Shown: one piece after another, positions 28,899 to 37,353 of the stretch
How the letters are laid out: the number at the start of each line of letters is the position of its first letter
Position numbering within the stretch: the first letter of the stretch is position 1
NCBI RefSeq assembly: GCF_000155615.1
Contig: NZ_DS989915.1
Location: 3,698,847-3,762,846, forward strand
Reading direction: 5' to 3'
Source of the DNA: Alcanivorax sp. DG881
GTDB lineage: Bacteria > Pseudomonadota > Gammaproteobacteria > Pseudomonadales > Alcanivoracaceae
Length of the DNA: 64,000 bases
Notes under the pieces: generated by a model
Databases searched by the model: none
What the model was told of the DNA's origin: nothing
The model's input: the letters and a program-made list of their open reading frames with translations, nothing else
Position numbers and translations under genes: made by a program

Positions 28899-30419
28899 AT
28901 GATTTATGCAAATCCTGGTAGCGAAGGTTCAGTTGTCTCGTTTAAAGAGCGTTACGAAAACTATATTGGGGGTGAGTGGGTTGCACCGGTGAAAGGACAA
29001 TATTTCGATAATGTTAGTCCGGTAAATGGTAACGTTTTCTGTGAGGTGGCCAGATCAAGTGCGGAAGACGTGGATTTGGCTCTGGATGCCGCTCACCGAG
29101 TTGCTGGGGAATGGGGAAAAACCTCAGCGACAGAACGTAGCAACATATTGTTGAAAATCGCGGATCGTATTGAGCAGAACCTCGAGGCTCTGGCGGTCGC
29201 AGAAACGTGGGATAACGGTAAAGCTGTACGCGAAACATTGAATGCCGATTTGCCCCTGGCAGTTGACCATTTTCGCTATTTCGCTGGCTGTATTCGTGCC
29301 CAAGAAGGGTCTGCTGCAGAGATCGACTCAAATACAGTGGCTTACCACTTCCATGAACCTCTTGGGGTTGTTGGGCAAATCATTCCATGGAACTTTCCAA
29401 TCTTGATGGCTACATGGAAGTTGGCTCCAGCGCTAGCGGCGGGTAACTGCATTGTTTTGAAGCCTGCCGAGCAAACTCCGGTTTCCATTCTCAAGGTAAT
29501 GGAGTGTATTGGCGATTTGCTGCCTGCTGGTGTCCTGAATGTGGTGAACGGGTACGGTCAAGAGGCTGGTCAGGCTCTGGCATCCAGCAAGCGTATTGCA
29601 AAAATCGCCTTTACCGGTTCAACCCCTGTGGGATCTCACATTCTAAAGTGTGCTGCCGAGAATATTATCCCCTCTACTGTAGAGTTGGGTGGAAAATCTC
29701 CAAATGTTTACTTCGCAGATATTATGAACGCAGAAGAGTCGTTTATTGATAAAGCTGTTGAGGGTTTGGTTTTGGCTTATTTTAATCAAGGCGAAGTTTG
29801 TACTTGTCCTTCTCGCGCCTTGGTCCAAGAGAGTATGTACGACGACTTTATCGAGCGCGTACTGAAACGAATCAAGACGATCAAGCGTGGTAATCCGCTT
29901 GATACTGAAACTCAAGTAGGTGCACAGGCTTCTCGAGAGCAGTATGACAAAATTATGTCGTACATGAGTATTGCTAAAGAAGAAGGTGCAACGGTACTTG
30001 CGGGTGGTGGAAGTGAATCTCTTGAAGGGGACTTTGGTAACGGCTTCTATATCCAGCCGACCCTCCTTAAAGGTCACAATAAAATGCGCGTTTTCCAGGA
30101 GGAAATTTTTGGTCCAGTTGTAGGTGTGACTACCTTTAAGGACGAAACGGAAGCACTGCAGATCGCCAATGATACTGAATTTGGTCTTGGGGCTGGTGTA
30201 TGGAGTCGCGATATGAACGTTGCCTTCAGGATGGGACGTGGCATTCAGGCAGGTCGAGTCTGGACTAACTGTTATCACGCTTATCCAGCACATGCGGCCT
30301 TTGGTGGATATAAAAAATCAGGCATCGGTCGTGAGACTCACAAGATGATCCTTGACCACTATCAGCAAACAAAGAACTTGCTGGTTAGCTACGATACCAA
30401 TCCGCTTGGTTTTTTCTGA
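28899..30419 (+). CDS. exaC: NAD-dependent aldehyde dehydrogenase (ExaC-like)
   Basis: A 506-residue aldehyde dehydrogenase that would oxidise acetaldehyde or longer aldehydes made by the PQQ enzyme. The substrate-site segments [17 protein letters not shown] and FTGSTPVG bind [11 protein letters not shown] holds the general base, and the catalytic cysteine is in [10 protein letters not shown] (about residue 303). The C-terminal [22 protein letters not shown] is typical of ExaC/AcoD enzymes. It lies in the alcohol oxidation block, with its own terminator. ATG 28899 has AGAGGAA upstream. Confidence 0.93.
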   Translation: MIYANPGSEGSVVSFKERYENYIGGEWVAPVKGQYFDNVSPVNGNVFCEVARSSAEDVDLALDAAHRVAGEWGKTSATERSNILLKIADRIEQNLEALAVAETWDNGKAVRETLNADLPLAVDHFRYFAGCIRAQEGSAAEIDSNTVAYHFHEPLGVVGQIIPWNFPILMATWKLAPALAAGNCIVLKPAEQTPVSILKVMECIGDLLPAGVLNVVNGYGQEAGQALASSKRIAKIAFTGSTPVGSHILKCAAENIIPSTVELGGKSPNVYFADIMNAEESFIDKAVEGLVLAYFNQGEVCTCPSRALVQESMYDDFIERVLKRIKTIKRGNPLDTETQVGAQASREQYDKIMSYMSIAKEEGATVLAGGGSESLEGDFGNGFYIQPTLLKGHNKMRVFQEEIFGPVVGVTTFKDETEALQIANDTEFGLGAGVWSRDMNVAFRMGRGIQAGRVWTNCYHAYPAHAAFGGYKKSGIGRETHKMILDHYQQTKNLLVSYDTNPLGFF

Positions 30420-30455
30420 ATGATTTCTCCTGGTCGTCCGTCTTGACGTCTTTTT

Positions 30456-30479
30456 GCCGCCCTCAGGGCGGCTTTTTTA
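30456..30479 (+). terminator. intrinsic terminator after the aldehyde dehydrogenase
   Basis: GCCGCCCT-C-AGGGCGGC followed by T7. The SelO-like gene begins only about 20 nt later, so it depends on read-through or on a promoter inside the 3' end of the dehydrogenase gene. Confidence 0.92.
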
Positions 30480-30497
30480 TTGTTGTGAGAATGAAAA

Positions 30498-31934
30498 ATG
30501 CTTGAACTTCCTGATAAGCAAGATAACCCGTGGGCAGTTCTCTCGATATCCAATTCCTGGAAGACCCTTCCACCTATGCTGTGGTCAGCCCAGGCGCCAG
30601 AATTCTCGCCTGTGGAAGATTTGATTGATATTTCGCCTATGGCGCTACGTTTATTGCAGCTCGATGTTCAGCAGCTCCGGACCCATGTTGAAGGCGTCTC
30701 AACGTTGAAAAACCTTCATGCTGGAAACATTCTCTTGCCCGGTATGTCTCCGTTGGCACAAAAGTATGCAGGACATCGCCATGGGATATTCAACGATCGT
30801 ATTGGTGATGGAAGGTCTTTGCTCTTGGGGGAAGTGGCTACGCCGTTAGGCCGTATGGAAATGTACTTAAAGGGTGGAGGAAGAACCCCTTATGCTCTTA
30901 GGGGCGATGGTTATTTGGGGTTGCGTAGTGCGATCAAGGAATATCTTGTCAGTCACGCTCTCTATGGTATCGGGATACCAACCAGTCTTCCGCTAAGTCT
31001 TTGTAATCATGAAAGAAAAATTTTCCGTAATCAGTTGGAGAAGTCTGCAACCGTGATCAGCCTTTCTCCATCTCATGCTCGAGTTGGCCATTTCGAATGG
31101 CTGGCTGCCAGGGGGAGTGCTGCAGGCATGAAGGCTTTGATTGCCCACCTTGGTGGTTGTTATGGCGAAGGTGGTGATATGAGCGTGGAGCAGTTTTTTA
31201 AACATTCTGTGCAACGCACAGCTCATCTTGCTGCTGCGTGGCAGGTCTGGGGGTTTGTTGCTGGCACACTGAATACCGATGATATTTCCGCTCTAGGTGT
31301 GACTCTTGATCCCGGCTCAGGAGCTTTTCTGGAATCTTGCCAGGCTTCACTGACAGAAGACTGCGATGCAGTTGACAGTGTATATGCATTTTCTTCTCAG
31401 TCAGAATCTATCAGGTTTGGTCTTGAGGTGTTGGGCAGGGCATTACGACTGCTGCTGCACGAAGAGCAAATAAACGCCATATTAGAGAGCTTTGATGATC
31501 AGCTTGAAAAAGCGATGCTATGTGGCATGCGCTCTCGCTTGGGGTTGATGATGTCGAGAGATGAAGATTCAGCATTGATTAACCAGTGGCTATCCATCCT
31601 GCATCGCAAGGGGGCAGATTACAATTCTTCATTCCGTTATTTAATGGAATGGAAAGATGATGAATCCAGTGACCACTATTTGGCTGATAAGTTAGGTCTT
31701 GAGCGTAACGATAGACTTCTGGGTGAGTGGTTAAATGATTATCGTAAACGTCTTGAAAATGAATGTTTTACCTACCGTGAACGCTACCGTTTCATGGCTG
31801 GAGTTAATCCGATAACAATGCTTAGAGAGCGCGATATTTGTGACGTTAGTGCTGCTGTGGAGGCCGGCGATTTCATCCCTTTGGCTCGTTTGAGAAAGCG
31901 AATTACACAGCCGTACCATAATTTTCTTCAATAA
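30498..31934 (+). CDS. divergent SelO/YdiU-like protein (possible pseudokinase AMPylase)
   Basis: A 478-residue protein that follows the SelO/YdiU pattern throughout: LLPGMSPLAQKYAGHRHG, IGDGRSLLLGE, LKGGGRTPYALRGDG, SPSHARVGHFEW and GVNPITMLRERD. SelO enzymes transfer AMP to proteins. Key positions differ: the usual MNTDNMS is LNTDDIS, and DYGPFGF is DPGSGAF. The first Asp is kept, the metal-binding Asn is Asp, and the second metal Asp is kept. The usual C-terminal redox Cys/Sec is absent. It may be an altered or non-AMPylating paralogue. Its place in the alcohol oxidation block is unusual. Confidence 0.82.
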   Translation: MLELPDKQDNPWAVLSISNSWKTLPPMLWSAQAPEFSPVEDLIDISPMALRLLQLDVQQLRTHVEGVSTLKNLHAGNILLPGMSPLAQKYAGHRHGIFNDRIGDGRSLLLGEVATPLGRMEMYLKGGGRTPYALRGDGYLGLRSAIKEYLVSHALYGIGIPTSLPLSLCNHERKIFRNQLEKSATVISLSPSHARVGHFEWLAARGSAAGMKALIAHLGGCYGEGGDMSVEQFFKHSVQRTAHLAAAWQVWGFVAGTLNTDDISALGVTLDPGSGAFLESCQASLTEDCDAVDSVYAFSSQSESIRFGLEVLGRALRLLLHEEQINAILESFDDQLEKAMLCGMRSRLGLMMSRDEDSALINQWLSILHRKGADYNSSFRYLMEWKDDESSDHYLADKLGLERNDRLLGEWLNDYRKRLENECFTYRERYRFMAGVNPITMLRERDICDVSAAVEAGDFIPLARLRKRITQPYHNFLQ

Positions 31935-31938
31935 AAAA

Positions 31939-31964
31939 AGGGTGAGAGCCTTGGCGCTCACCCT
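31939..31964. terminator. bidirectional terminator between the SelO-like and porin genes
   Basis: AGGGTGAG and CTCACCCT pair around a 10-nt loop, with A-rich and T-rich flanks, between convergent genes. Confidence 0.82.
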
Positions 31965-31985
31965 TTGATATTTAGGGATTATCAA

Positions 31986-33152
31986 TTACCAGGCTACAGT
32001 GGCCCCCACTGCAAGTGTGTCAGTTGTTTCTATTTCGCCTACTACTTCGTCATCCAACTCAACACGACTGAAGTTGGTTACCAGGTTAAGATAATCATTT
32101 GCTGCGTAGCTTATAATTACGCCTTTATTTTCGTAATCAATCGCTGTTCCACCAGTAACGCCATCATCTTCGGTCCGGCCATAGGTTCCTGCAACTCGCA
32201 TTTTTCCGATTTGATAACCCGCTTGCATAAGGTGGCCATTGCTATCAACTTCCTGGAGAGGGAGTTGGCCGGCATTATTTGTGAACAAAGGGTGGATGCC
32301 TGTAGCATCAAAACCGGAAGCGGTGAGGGTTAAATTCGCGACTTTAATTTGGGCGCCGTAGCCTACGCCTTCTGAGGTGATATCAGCAACGGTACTATCA
32401 GTATTTTCTGAGTTCTGATAAGCGCCATTAACCCACGTATAAACCTCCATTCCCGCAATTTCTGCCTGGTAGCTGATTTCACTTTCTACTCTTGGGGTGT
32501 CTTGATATGCCTTCCCTGGAGCACCCACTTCATTGGTGTCGTATGGGTCTAGAATGCCGATCGCAATGTTCAGGCCGCCCATTTCAGGGCTCCGCCAGGT
32601 GATCTGCGAGCTGGGGAAGGGGTAGGGGTAGCCGGTGCCGATATTCCCGAAAGATACGCCTCCGCCATCAACGAGGCCCACGACATCGCTGGAATGGCCA
32701 AACCCTGTGAGCAATTCGTCTCGGAGGATGTTGGAACGGGCAAAGAGCCCGAAATCTTTACCAATAAGCACCTCGCCGAAGCTGCCACCAATAGTTCCAT
32801 AAAACTGACGTACATCAATAGCCGTGCCGGTGGCGGCAGTTTCACTGTCATTAATGGTGACCCAGAAGGACGACCTTGCACCCAGTGTAAGATCGCCTAT
32901 TTCTCGCTTCATATTGAAGCCAATATAGTTTGGCAGGAAACCCATTTTAACTCTGGATTGTCTGCGATCGAATTGATCGCCGGCACGGTCTACATCGTTG
33001 TTTACATAAAAGGCATTAATGTAACCGTCAGTGCTGAAGCTGGTTCCGTCATCGTCATACAGTGTTATTTCGGCATTGGCTGGCTGCACTGCGAGGAGGG
33101 GTAGAAGGCATAATGCCGACCGGGATAGAGTTGTTACTCTGGTTTTTTTCAT
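31986..33152 (-). CDS. outer-membrane porin (gram-negative general porin type)
   Basis: A 388-residue exported barrel protein. The signal peptide ends at PANAE (about residue 28). The mature N-terminus ITLYDDDGTSFSTDGYINAFY and the repeated amphipathic strands fit the Porin_4 family. The last residue region ADTLAVGATVAW ends in an aromatic, as needed for barrel assembly. It may let small alcohols or organic acids into the periplasm for the PQQ system; this is inferred from position. An AGGGAGCG ribosome site precedes ATG 33152. Confidence 0.85.
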   Translation of the reverse strand: MKKTRVTTLSRSALCLLPLLAVQPANAEITLYDDDGTSFSTDGYINAFYVNNDVDRAGDQFDRRQSRVKMGFLPNYIGFNMKREIGDLTLGARSSFWVTINDSETAATGTAIDVRQFYGTIGGSFGEVLIGKDFGLFARSNILRDELLTGFGHSSDVVGLVDGGGVSFGNIGTGYPYPFPSSQITWRSPEMGGLNIAIGILDPYDTNEVGAPGKAYQDTPRVESEISYQAEIAGMEVYTWVNGAYQNSENTDSTVADITSEGVGYGAQIKVANLTLTASGFDATGIHPLFTNNAGQLPLQEVDSNGHLMQAGYQIGKMRVAGTYGRTEDDGVTGGTAIDYENKGVIISYAANDYLNLVTNFSRVELDDEVVGEIETTDTLAVGATVAW

Positions 33153-33288
33153 CTTACGCTCCCTGAAGTTTCTATCATGTGATAGCAGTGAGTATGGGGA
33201 GCGTAAAATGAAGGAAGAATACCGCCTTGGTACTGTATTCAGTGATTGTAATATAGCGTTTGGTCGTGCGACTAAAGGATCAATTTAA

Positions 33289-33311
33289 TAAAAAAATATA
33301 ATATATTTTTT
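33289..33311 (-). terminator. A/T-rich palindrome after the peroxiredoxin gene
   Basis: AAAAAATAT and ATATTTTTT pair around a 3-nt loop directly past the peroxiredoxin stop. It could act as a weak terminator; the stem is entirely A-T. Confidence 0.4.
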
Positions 33312-33312
33312 A

Positions 33313-33987
33313 TCAGGGGAGGGGTGTGTATTTCAGGTAGGGAAGAATGGCTTCCTCCTGATCGGGAAAGAGAGCCTTTGAATCACTGTCAGATAATTTT
33401 GGTGAAATAATCGCGTTGTCACCAGGTTGCCAGTCTGCAGGTGTTAATACCGGGTAACGATAAGTGGTTTGTAAGGCATCAATAGCTCGTAGAATCTCAT
33501 CAAAATTCCGCCCAATGCTGGGTGGGTAATCTATTTTCAGGCGAATGCGCCCACGCGGATCAATGATAAAAACGCTGCGCACTGTTGTTACGTTATTCGA
33601 ACGTGGATGCAGCATGCCGTAGCGTGTGCTGATATTTAGCGACTGATCCGATATAACAGGAAAGGATGGGCGGACACCCTGGCTTTCTTCAATGTCATCA
33701 AGCCATTCTTTGAGGTCACGCAGTGGACTCACTGCCAAAGCGAGTGGGCGTACGTTTCGTTTTTCAAAGGCGCCTTGTAAACGCTCCACTGCAGCGAGCT
33801 CGGTAGTGCATACCGGAGTGAAGCTGGCTGGATGAGAAAACAACACGACCCAGTGATCCTTCCTCCAGTGATCGAGGTGCACGGGCCCCATAGTGGTTTC
33901 GGCCTCAAAATCCGGCGCTGCATCACCCAGCTGGAGAGCCCGAAGGGGAAGGGAGTATATCAGTAGCGCCACTAACCAATATTTCAT
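33313..33987 (-). CDS. exported 1-Cys peroxiredoxin
   Basis: A 224-residue peroxiredoxin of the Prx6/AhpC-like fold. A signal peptide (KYWLVALLIYSLPLRA) would send it to the periplasm, unusual for this mainly cytosolic family. The peroxidatic cysteine lies in HPASFTPVCTTE, with the conserved threonine and a later arginine. No resolving cysteine is apparent, and the C-terminal TYRYPVLTPADWQPGD fits the Prx6 dimer extension. It starts 2 nt after the TonB receptor stop, so the two are co-translated. It may protect the periplasm from peroxide; this is inferred. Confidence 0.87.
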   Translation of the reverse strand: MKYWLVALLIYSLPLRALQLGDAAPDFEAETTMGPVHLDHWRKDHWVVLFSHPASFTPVCTTELAAVERLQGAFEKRNVRPLALAVSPLRDLKEWLDDIEESQGVRPSFPVISDQSLNISTRYGMLHPRSNNVTTVRSVFIIDPRGRIRLKIDYPPSIGRNFDEILRAIDALQTTYRYPVLTPADWQPGDNAIISPKLSDSDSKALFPDQEEAILPYLKYTPLP

Positions 33988-33989
33988 GC

Positions 33990-36050
33990 TTACCACCGCA
34001 AAGTTACTCCAGCATACAAGGTTCGACCAGGCGCTGTTTCGAAATAGCCGCGGTCAGCGGGGTCTGGCCTGTCGCTATTGGCATTGATTCGAATGTTGCT
34101 GTAATAGTCACGGTCGAAAAGATTGTTAATGCCGGCGTGCAACTCCAGCTCCTGGTGATTGAAATGCCAGCGTTTTCCAAATCGCGCATTAACCACTGCA
34201 TGGCTTCCTATGCGAGTTTGGTTGGTGTTCTCCGCATACACTTCACTGGCAAAACGAACATCACCAATAACAAAAAAGCCGTTTTGAGGACGCCAGGCGG
34301 CTTCGGCAAAAACGATATGCTGTGGCAAGCCAGGCATGTGGTTATCGCTTACATCGACACCTTGTTGTTCATCGAAGAATCGATCGAAGCGGTATTGTGC
34401 CCATGTCCATGCGACCGTTGTGGTCAGTGTTTCTGTGGTGAAATGCTCTAACGATAGTTCAATGCCTTCACGACGTGTGCGGGCCGCATTTTCGTAGTAG
34501 GTTCGGCCGCCCAGTTCATAAGGGGTTATCTCGTCTTTGACGGCTACGCTAAATAGCGTGAGATCATAGAGTAGATCGTTACTGATGGTGCCGCGGATGC
34601 CAAGCTCCTGATTTAATGCCTTTTGTGGTTCAAGGTCTGGATTGAACCCGCCTGCGCCGGACGGATTTGCCAGCTCAGTGAAAGTGGGGGTTTCAAAGGC
34701 TGAACTGACAGAGGCATAGAGTGTATGAGCAGGAAGGGCATGCCAGGCAACGCCGGCACTAAAACTACCTTCATTAAACTGCTGTTCGCCGCTGTCGTCA
34801 CCATCACTCAGGAAATCATCCTCCACCTTAAACTGGATTCGGTCGGCTCTTGCTCCTAAAGAAAGAGTGAGATTGTCGGTTAGAAAGGTATCGGTTTGTA
34901 CAAAGATGCCACTGCTGGTGGCGATCTGGTCTTCATTGGCGGTGAGCCCGGTAATCACCCCGTTGAAACTAACGCCCTGGCGACCTCGGTCGTCTTGTTG
35001 ACGTTCTACGTCAACGCCGACCAGATAGCGGTGCCTCAAGCCGAAGAGGTCTAGATTATGACTATACTCTACGCCTGCACCATAAAACGTCCGCTGGTAA
35101 TCAATCAGGCTGCTACCGGGAAATGGGAGTTGTTGGGTGAAGTCGCGTTGGCTAATGAATGCCCGTGTCTGTAATACGCCTCCTGCCAAGGAGGTATTGC
35201 GATAACGGAAGCCTAGGCGTTGTTGATCAACCTCCTGGCCTGCATCCAGTCGATCGGCAAGCATTGTGGCCTGCTTTCTGTCTGTGTGAGCCTGGGAACG
35301 GGTTAGTCCGCCAGGATCCTGGGCATAAGGAGTGTCTAATGCCGTCAGGAACAGGTCTATTTCCTGATGGTTGCCGAGCTCCCAACCAATCCGGCTGTTA
35401 AGTTGGTATTTCTCCACCGCGCTTTGATCACGGTAGCCGGCGTAATTGAGACCGCTGACGCCAATATAATAATGAGCATTATCTTTCTGGCCGCCGCTCT
35501 TTAAGTGGGCTTTGCGAAAGCCATCTGCGCCACTCGATAACCTCAGCTCACCATTTCCCGTTATGTTCCGCCCGGAAAGAGTTTCAATATCGATGACGCC
35601 ACCGGTGGCATTGCCATAGAGAACGGAGGCTGGACCACGTAATACTGTTGCCTGGTGCATGGAGTCCAAGTCGATATTGTCTACCTGTGATTGTCCATCC
35701 GGTAGTGTTTCGGGAAATCCATCTACCCGGACTCGTAAACCGCGAACACCAAAGGGCGCGCGCGCGCCAAAGCCTCGAATGGAAATGCGTTGATTTTGAG
35801 CGAAATTGTAGCGATTTTGCAGGTAAAGACCGGGCACCCGGGCGAGGCTTTCATCAAGTTGAATATTCTGTTGCCCCTGTTGGGCAGAGTCTGCATTTAC
35901 GACGCTAACGGCGGCAGGGGTATCAAGAAGACTGCGCTCCATCCGCGTGCCATCAACCTTTATGACATCCAGCTCTGAGGGCTCGGCCAGGGCGGTTAAG
36001 GGAATGTTGATTGTCGCAAGTCCAAAGGCGATTCGCTTCAATGAGAGCAT
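33990..36050 (-). CDS. pqqU: TonB-dependent receptor, PqqU/YncD-like
   Basis: A 686-residue outer-membrane receptor. The signal ends near ALAEP, followed by a plug domain with DTPAAVSVV, VPGLYLQNRYNFAQ, ISIRGFGARAPFGVRGLRV and VDGFPETLPDGQSQVDNIDL. The C-terminal barrel ends in YAGVTLRW. These plug motifs closely match, from memory, E. coli YncD, now called PqqU, which imports PQQ. The gene lies in a PQQ dehydrogenase block that lacks pqqABCDE, so uptake of PQQ is plausible. Siderophore uptake is the main alternative. It is co-transcribed with an exported peroxiredoxin. Confidence 0.85.
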   Translation of the reverse strand: MLSLKRIAFGLATINIPLTALAEPSELDVIKVDGTRMERSLLDTPAAVSVVNADSAQQGQQNIQLDESLARVPGLYLQNRYNFAQNQRISIRGFGARAPFGVRGLRVRVDGFPETLPDGQSQVDNIDLDSMHQATVLRGPASVLYGNATGGVIDIETLSGRNITGNGELRLSSGADGFRKAHLKSGGQKDNAHYYIGVSGLNYAGYRDQSAVEKYQLNSRIGWELGNHQEIDLFLTALDTPYAQDPGGLTRSQAHTDRKQATMLADRLDAGQEVDQQRLGFRYRNTSLAGGVLQTRAFISQRDFTQQLPFPGSSLIDYQRTFYGAGVEYSHNLDLFGLRHRYLVGVDVERQQDDRGRQGVSFNGVITGLTANEDQIATSSGIFVQTDTFLTDNLTLSLGARADRIQFKVEDDFLSDGDDSGEQQFNEGSFSAGVAWHALPAHTLYASVSSAFETPTFTELANPSGAGGFNPDLEPQKALNQELGIRGTISNDLLYDLTLFSVAVKDEITPYELGGRTYYENAARTRREGIELSLEHFTTETLTTTVAWTWAQYRFDRFFDEQQGVDVSDNHMPGLPQHIVFAEAAWRPQNGFFVIGDVRFASEVYAENTNQTRIGSHAVVNARFGKRWHFNHQELELHAGINNLFDRDYYSNIRINANSDRPDPADRGYFETAPGRTLYAGVTLRW

Positions 36051-36187
36051 GGGATTTACGGCTTTGTTGTTAGTGTGAGGTTTACGCTATTGGCTTCGGC
36101 GCTCCTTCTCAATAGATGCAGTGCGAAAGTAGTAGGCATTTTCTCCGTAAGTCGCAGTTTCGCTGTTGTTATCCGTAACGGAGTCCC

Positions 36188-36220
36188 ATAAAAAAAGGCT
36201 GCGAGAAGCAGCCTTTTTTT
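36188..36220 (-). terminator. intrinsic terminator between pqqU-like and hydrolase genes
   Basis: AAAAAAAGGCTGC-GAGAA-GCAGCCTTTTTTT. T-runs are present on both strands. It ends the minus-strand hydrolase transcript whose stop is about 20 nt away. Confidence 0.92.
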
Positions 36221-36237
36221 ATGGCAGGAAAAGAAAC

Positions 36238-37173
36238 TCAGTGAGTTTTTTTGCCCTTGCGCTGGCTGGCTTGAGCATGTTGCTCGGTGAGCATGCCATC
36301 GGCACCGAACAGTTTTTCGCGCCATTCGTCCAGCAGGGCGTCGGTGTCGTGCTGGGAGGGGTGGAAGTCCCGCTTGAAGAAATCCAGGTACTGGGGCGCC
36401 AGTTTGGTGAATAGCCCCTTGCGGCCGAACAGGAATTTCATGCCCTGCCAGTTGTTTTTCAGCTGCAGCAGGCGGCCGTCTGAGGCCAGCATGCGGGCCT
36501 GGAACACGGCCAGTACGGCAAAGAAAATCACGGTGGTGGGGATCATGGCTCCCGCACGAATAGCGTAACTACCGCTGACCTTTTCATAGACATCATAGGC
36601 GACGGTTTTGTGTTCGTTTTCTTCCAGAGCGTGCCATAGCCACAGTTTTGCGGTGGCTTCATCGAGGATTTTTGCCTGGTGCTCACTTTCGCGCAGCAGT
36701 TGTTCGGCAATGATCGCAGTGTAATGCTCGAGACACACGGTGGCGGCCAGCTGGAAGATCTTGGGGGTGCGTTTTTGCACCAGGCCCAGCAGTTTGCCCA
36801 ATGACTTGTCCAGCTTGTCAGTGGGGTAGCCGAATTTCACGCCCATTTCGTTCCAGGCTTCATGCTCTTTGCTGTGCATGGCCTCCTGACCAATAAAGCC
36901 GGCCACTTGCGCTTTCAGCTTGCCGTCGGTGATGTCTTTACGGTAGTGGCGCACGGAGTCCACGAAAAAGGCTTCACCTTCCGGGAACAGGGCCGACAGG
37001 CTCAACCAGAATGCGCTCAGGAAAGGGTCATTGTCATAGAAGTAACGCGCCGTGGTCTTGTCATCGAACTGGAAGTCGAGACGACGGGGCGGAATATTGA
37101 CGGTGGCGCCTAACGGGACTTTCTGGGCCTTTGCCTGGCCGGACGCAATGGTGGTGGATGCTGTTGTTGTCAT
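36238..37173 (-). CDS. metal-dependent hydrolase (PF10118-type)
   Basis: A 311-residue protein of the predicted metal-dependent hydrolase family COG3687. It has the di-metal-like motifs GQEAMHSKEHEAWNE (about residue 106), CLEHYTA and WHALEENEHKTVAYDVYE, spaced like a ferritin/desaturase helix bundle. One hydrophobic segment (MIPTTVIFFAVLAVFQA) may attach it to the membrane. Its substrate is unknown. ATG 37173 has AGGAGG 6 nt upstream, so the 15-residue extension is rejected. A perfect palindrome lies about 40 nt upstream of the start. Confidence 0.85.
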   Translation of the reverse strand: MTTTASTTIASGQAKAQKVPLGATVNIPPRRLDFQFDDKTTARYFYDNDPFLSAFWLSLSALFPEGEAFFVDSVRHYRKDITDGKLKAQVAGFIGQEAMHSKEHEAWNEMGVKFGYPTDKLDKSLGKLLGLVQKRTPKIFQLAATVCLEHYTAIIAEQLLRESEHQAKILDEATAKLWLWHALEENEHKTVAYDVYEKVSGSYAIRAGAMIPTTVIFFAVLAVFQARMLASDGRLLQLKNNWQGMKFLFGRKGLFTKLAPQYLDFFKRDFHPSQHDTDALLDEWREKLFGADGMLTEQHAQASQRKGKKTH

Positions 37174-37210
37174 GGTGTCCTCCTGATCTCTGGCGGCAGG
37201 GGCGCCGCTG

Positions 37211-37229
37211 AATGTCACACTGTGACATT
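37211..37229 (-). promoter_or_regulatory. perfect palindromic operator upstream of the hydrolase
   Basis: AATGTCACA-C-TGTGACATT, 9+1+9 with no mismatch, located 38 nt before the hydrolase start codon. This shape fits a dimeric repressor such as a TetR protein, but no regulator gene of that type is adjacent. Confidence 0.6.
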
Positions 37230-37271
37230 GTTCGATGTAACGATAGTCGAGGTTACAGCAGACCAGGTAAA

Positions 37272-37307
37272 TGGCACTTTGGCGCCCCGGGCGGGGCGCT
37301 AGTGCCA
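37272..37307 (-). terminator. long hairpin after the aldehyde dehydrogenase
   Basis: Outer stem TGGCACT/AGTGCCA and inner stem GCGCCCC/GGGGCGC, about 50 nt past the dehydrogenase stop. There is no U-run, so efficiency is uncertain. Confidence 0.4.
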
Positions 37308-37353
37308 GTACACAAAATGAGGGATTTTGTGTCCGGTTATGACAGGGAAGGCA

